DNA of 10,247 nucleotides from contig QMPB01000107.1 in NCBI GenBank assembly GCA_003648395.1, positions 1-10,247 on the forward strand, written 5' to 3'. This document shows positions 7,848 through 10,247 of the stretch, in pieces (the stretch's first letter is position 1; each line of letters opens with the position of its first letter). This stretch comes from Bacteroidota bacterium (lineage in GTDB: Bacteria; Bacteroidota; Bacteroidia; Bacteroidales; UBA1556). The notes beneath the pieces were generated by a model that was not told the origin of the DNA, made no database searches, and saw only the letters and a program-made list of their open reading frames with translations. Made by a program: the position numbers and the translations under genes.

Positions 7848-8780
7848 ATGAGCTTGGTTAATAATTTACCTTTAGTTTCTGTTGTAACAGTTAATTACAA
7901 TCAGTCAAAAGTTACGTGCGAATTTCTTGAGTCACTTGTTAAAATAACTTATCGCAAAATAGAAATTTTTGTTGTTGATAATGATTCACCAACTGATAAT
8001 CCTGATATAATAAAAGAAAAATATCCTTATATTACCTTATTAAAAACGAAAGTTAATCTTGGTTTTGCAGGAGGTAATAATTTTGCTCTTCCGTACTGTA
8101 ATGGTAAGTATATACTGTTCATTAATAATGATACTGAAGTAGATCCTAACTTCTTGGAGCCAATGGTAGATCTATTAGAGTCAGATTCTAATATAGGAAT
8201 GGTTAACCCAAGGGTTCAATATTTTTATTCACCAGGTATTATACAACATGCTGGTTATACGCCTTTTAATTTCATTACTATAAGGAATTTCAGTATTGGC
8301 TTTGGAAAGAAAGACAAAGGTCAGTTTTCAAATGTGTCTGAGTCAGGATCAATTTTTGGCGCTGCAATGTTGGTTCCTTTAAAGGTGATTGAAGATGTAG
8401 GGATGATGGCTGATATTTTCTTTTTGTATTACGAAGAGCATGATTGGGCTGCGCATATAAAAAAAGCCGGTTATACTACGTATTATCAGGGTAAATCTCT
8501 TGTTTATCATAAAGAATCTGTATCAACAGGTAAGGATAGTCCATTTAAAATATACTATTTAACTCGAGGAAGAATTTTATTTGCTCGAAGAAATACCACA
8601 GGGTTTAAAAAGCTAATAGCTTTTCTATATATTTATTTTATTACTACCCCTCGTATCTCGATAGGATACATGTTAAAACTTAGATTTGATCTTGTTTGGG
8701 CATTCTGGAGAGCTGTTTGGTGGAATATATCACATAGCAATAGGGCTATATTTGAGCTTCCCATTTACCATAAATCATAA
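7848..8780 (+). CDS. GT2 family glycosyltransferase, first of a tandem pair
   Basis: The protein has 310 residues. It has a GT-A fold of the rhamnosyltransferase-like GT2 type: VSVVTVNYNQS at the N-terminus (10-20), VVDNDS (42-47) for nucleotide binding, LGFAGGNN (71-78), NNDTEV (93-98) as the DxD-type metal site, FLYYEEHDW (192-200) carrying the likely catalytic acidic residues, and YHKESVSTG (220-228). The last 50 residues are hydrophobic and basic and may sit against the inner membrane. The expected role is adding one sugar from a nucleotide donor to the lipid-linked repeat unit on the cytoplasmic face. Donor and linkage cannot be deduced. It is a close paralog of the next gene (about 55% identical over 240 residues, without gaps, counted by eye). 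The ATG at 7848 lies 14 bases after the preceding stop and directly precedes the first conserved strand. Confidence 0.92.
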   Translation: MSLVNNLPLVSVVTVNYNQSKVTCEFLESLVKITYRKIEIFVVDNDSPTDNPDIIKEKYPYITLLKTKVNLGFAGGNNFALPYCNGKYILFINNDTEVDPNFLEPMVDLLESDSNIGMVNPRVQYFYSPGIIQHAGYTPFNFITIRNFSIGFGKKDKGQFSNVSESGSIFGAAMLVPLKVIEDVGMMADIFFLYYEEHDWAAHIKKAGYTTYYQGKSLVYHKESVSTGKDSPFKIYYLTRGRILFARRNTTGFKKLIAFLYIYFITTPRISIGYMLKLRFDLVWAFWRAVWWNISHSNRAIFELPIYHKS

Positions 8781-8846
8781 TGCGTATGTTTATTTATTAT
8801 CTTTACAATCTTAAACATAAAAATAGATTAATACTTTAATTATTAT

Positions 8847-9776
8847 ATGGCAGTAAAGCGAACATATTATCCACTCGTATCAATTATTACTGTTAACTAT
8901 AATCAATCAGAGGTTACTTGTGCTTTTATTGAGTCGCTAAATAAAATATCCTATCCTAATTTTGAGGTAATTGTTGTAGATAATAATTCAACGGAAGATG
9001 ACCCTACAATAATAAAGAAGCGTTACCCAAATATTATTTTTATTCAAAATCCAATAAATTATGGCTTTGCTGCTGGTAATAATTTTGGTTTGATGCGTGC
9101 AAAAGGTGACTATATTATGTTGCTTAATAATGATATAGAGGTTCCCCCAGGTTTTATGGAACCACTAGTGGAGAAGCTCGAAAGCAATATAAAGATCGGT
9201 GCAGTAAGTCCCAAAATAAAATTCTATTATCAGCCAGATACTCTTCAATACGCAGGATTTACACGTATCAACAATAAAACAATGCGTAATACCGCTATAG
9301 GATACAGGCAAAAGGACAAGGGGCAGTTTGACACTGACAGAGAAACTGCTTATGCTCATGGTGCTGCTATGATGGTTCCAATGCGAGTTGTAAAAGAGGT
9401 TGGACTAATGTCATATATCTTTTTTCTATATTATGAGGAAGCTGATTGGTGTGCTAGAATTGCAAATGCTGGATATTCTATGTATTATGTTCATAATTCA
9501 TTTGTCCTTCATAAAGAATCAGTATCTACAGGAAAGTTAAGTGCATTAAAAATTTATTATCTCAATAGAAACCGAATCGTATTCATGAGACGAAATATTT
9601 ATGGTCGAGAGTTTTATATCAGTCTTAGTTATCAGTTATTTGTAGCTATTCCTAAAAATGCACTAAAGTTTTTGCTTAAAGGTAAAATTAGTTTATTTTT
9701 GGCTTATTACCGTGCAATTGGATGGAATCTTAAAAATGTTTTTTCCAAAGAAATTCATGAAAATCCTAAACTGTAA
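8847..9776 (+). CDS. GT2 family glycosyltransferase, second of a tandem pair
   Basis: The protein has 309 residues. All GT2 landmarks of the preceding gene recur one residue later: VSIITVNYNQS (11-21), VVDNNS (43-48), GFAAGNN (73-79), NNDIEV (94-99), FLYYEEADW (193-201) and LHKESVSTG (221-229). It differs from its neighbour mainly around residues 60-70 and 140-175, regions that may shape the donor or acceptor pocket. The C-terminal 60 residues are hydrophobic and basic, which fits membrane association. It probably adds another sugar of the repeat unit. The 66-base gap before it is AT-rich, with no ORF and no convincing promoter. All visible active-site motifs are intact, so it is not a decaying copy. 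Confidence 0.92.
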   Translation: MAVKRTYYPLVSIITVNYNQSEVTCAFIESLNKISYPNFEVIVVDNNSTEDDPTIIKKRYPNIIFIQNPINYGFAAGNNFGLMRAKGDYIMLLNNDIEVPPGFMEPLVEKLESNIKIGAVSPKIKFYYQPDTLQYAGFTRINNKTMRNTAIGYRQKDKGQFDTDRETAYAHGAAMMVPMRVVKEVGLMSYIFFLYYEEADWCARIANAGYSMYYVHNSFVLHKESVSTGKLSALKIYYLNRNRIVFMRRNIYGREFYISLSYQLFVAIPKNALKFLLKGKISLFLAYYRAIGWNLKNVFSKEIHENPKL

Positions 9777-9798
9777 TTAATAAATATTATATAATCGA

Positions 9799-10247
9799 AT
9801 GAATATTTCAACTCTAATAGATATTTTACAACTCCTTACCCTAATTTACTTTGGGTTTTCAGCATTCTATTTATTATTATTTGCAGTTTCGTCATTCTTT
9901 TATAAAAATAATAGTAAAGTTGACGAAAGTGTTTTACGCAAGTTTTTAATTCTTATTCCTGCATACAAAGAGGATAAGGTAATTATTAATACTACCACCG
10001 AAGCATTAAAACAAAATTATCCTTCAAATTTATATGATATTTATGTAATTGCTGATTCATTTGATACTGATACCTTAAAAGTACTTAATGAAAAGGAAGG
10101 AATTAATTGTATTGAGGTATCTTTTGAGCACAGTACTAAAGCAAGATCAATTAATAAAGCTCTTGATATTATTACTGATGAGTATGACGGAGTTATAATA
10201 TTAGATGCAGATAATATAATGGAAGCTAATTTTATTCAAAAAATAAA
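9799..10247 (+). CDS. Membrane-anchored GT2 family glycosyltransferase, 3'-partial
   Basis: The frame opens with ATG at 9799, 22 bases after the previous stop, and runs to the window edge (149 full codons). Residues 12-35 form one hydrophobic segment (LLTLIYFGFSAFYLLLFAVSS). The GT-A domain then begins with FLILIPAYKEDKVI (49-62), the family's PAYxE-type start, followed by VIADSFD (83-89), STKARSINKAL (112-122) and VIILDADN (132-139) with the DxD motif at 136-138. This layout of an N-terminal membrane helix followed by the catalytic domain matches processive or membrane-bound GT2 enzymes related to cellulose and hyaluronan synthases and many exopolysaccharide glycosyltransferases. The part that would carry the acceptor-site Asp, the QxxRW-type motif and any C-terminal membrane helices lies outside the window, so processivity cannot be judged. 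Confidence 0.85.
   Translation, partial: MNISTLIDILQLLTLIYFGFSAFYLLLFAVSSFFYKNNSKVDESVLRKFLILIPAYKEDKVIINTTTEALKQNYPSNLYDIYVIADSFDTDTLKVLNEKEGINCIEVSFEHSTKARSINKALDIITDEYDGVIILDADNIMEANFIQKI

Noticed and set aside
8781..8846. Promoter between the two GT2 genes
   Set aside because: TATGTTTA (8785-8792) and TATCTTTA (8798-8805) each miss the final G of the -7 consensus and have no TTTG at the right distance upstream. Such matches are expected by chance in this AT-rich gap.
1..10247. Mobile element, phage, CRISPR or defence system
   Set aside because: No transposase, integrase, inverted repeats, array or defence protein family was recognised. Every gene fits polysaccharide biosynthesis and export.

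Overview
The window reads as the central part of an exopolysaccharide or capsule biosynthesis locus of the Wzx/Wzy-dependent type, from an AT-rich member of the Bacteroidota. The phylum is inferred from four things: the protein families and their order, a half-length TolC-like lipoprotein-free outer-membrane partner next to a large Wzz/GumC-type protein, the lack of clear Shine-Dalgarno sequences before most starts, and a weak TTTG / TA-TTTG promoter-like pair. Nothing in the window fixes genus or species. All genes are on the + strand. No RNA gene, insertion sequence, CRISPR array or large DNA repeat was seen.

Layout. Bases 2-997 hold the 3' part of a polyprenyl-phosphate sugar transferase, cut by the left edge. 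Its upstream part looks like the end of a decayed response-regulator receiver domain. The longest non-coding gap (998-1119) follows and may carry a promoter. From 1120 on the genes are tightly packed, with gaps of 15, 3, 42, 14, 66 and 22 bases, and look like one operon. They are: a secreted half-length TolC-family protein (1120-1902); a 975-residue polysaccharide co-polymerase with two embedded LysM domains and a degenerate BY-kinase-like ATPase end (1918-4845); a Wzx-type flippase (4849-6297); a Wzy/WaaL-type polymerase or ligase (6340-7833); two tandem paralogous GT2 glycosyltransferases (7848-8780 and 8847-9776); and the start of a membrane-anchored GT2 glycosyltransferase cut by the right edge (9799-10247).

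How they fit together (inference from family knowledge). The sugar transferase loads the first sugar phosphate onto undecaprenyl phosphate. The GT2 enzymes extend the repeat unit, Wzx flips it, and the Wzy-like protein polymerises it in the periplasm. The Wzz/GumC-type protein sets chain length and couples to export, with the TolC-like protein as a possible outer-membrane partner. No Wza-type polysaccharide export protein lies in the window.

The most unusual point is the LysM pair, preceded by a regular heptad coiled coil, inside the periplasmic part of the co-polymerase. This suggests an export machine physically tied to peptidoglycan. The degenerate receiver fused to the sugar transferase and the degenerate ATPase of the co-polymerase suggest that both have lost or changed their phospho-signalling chemistry.
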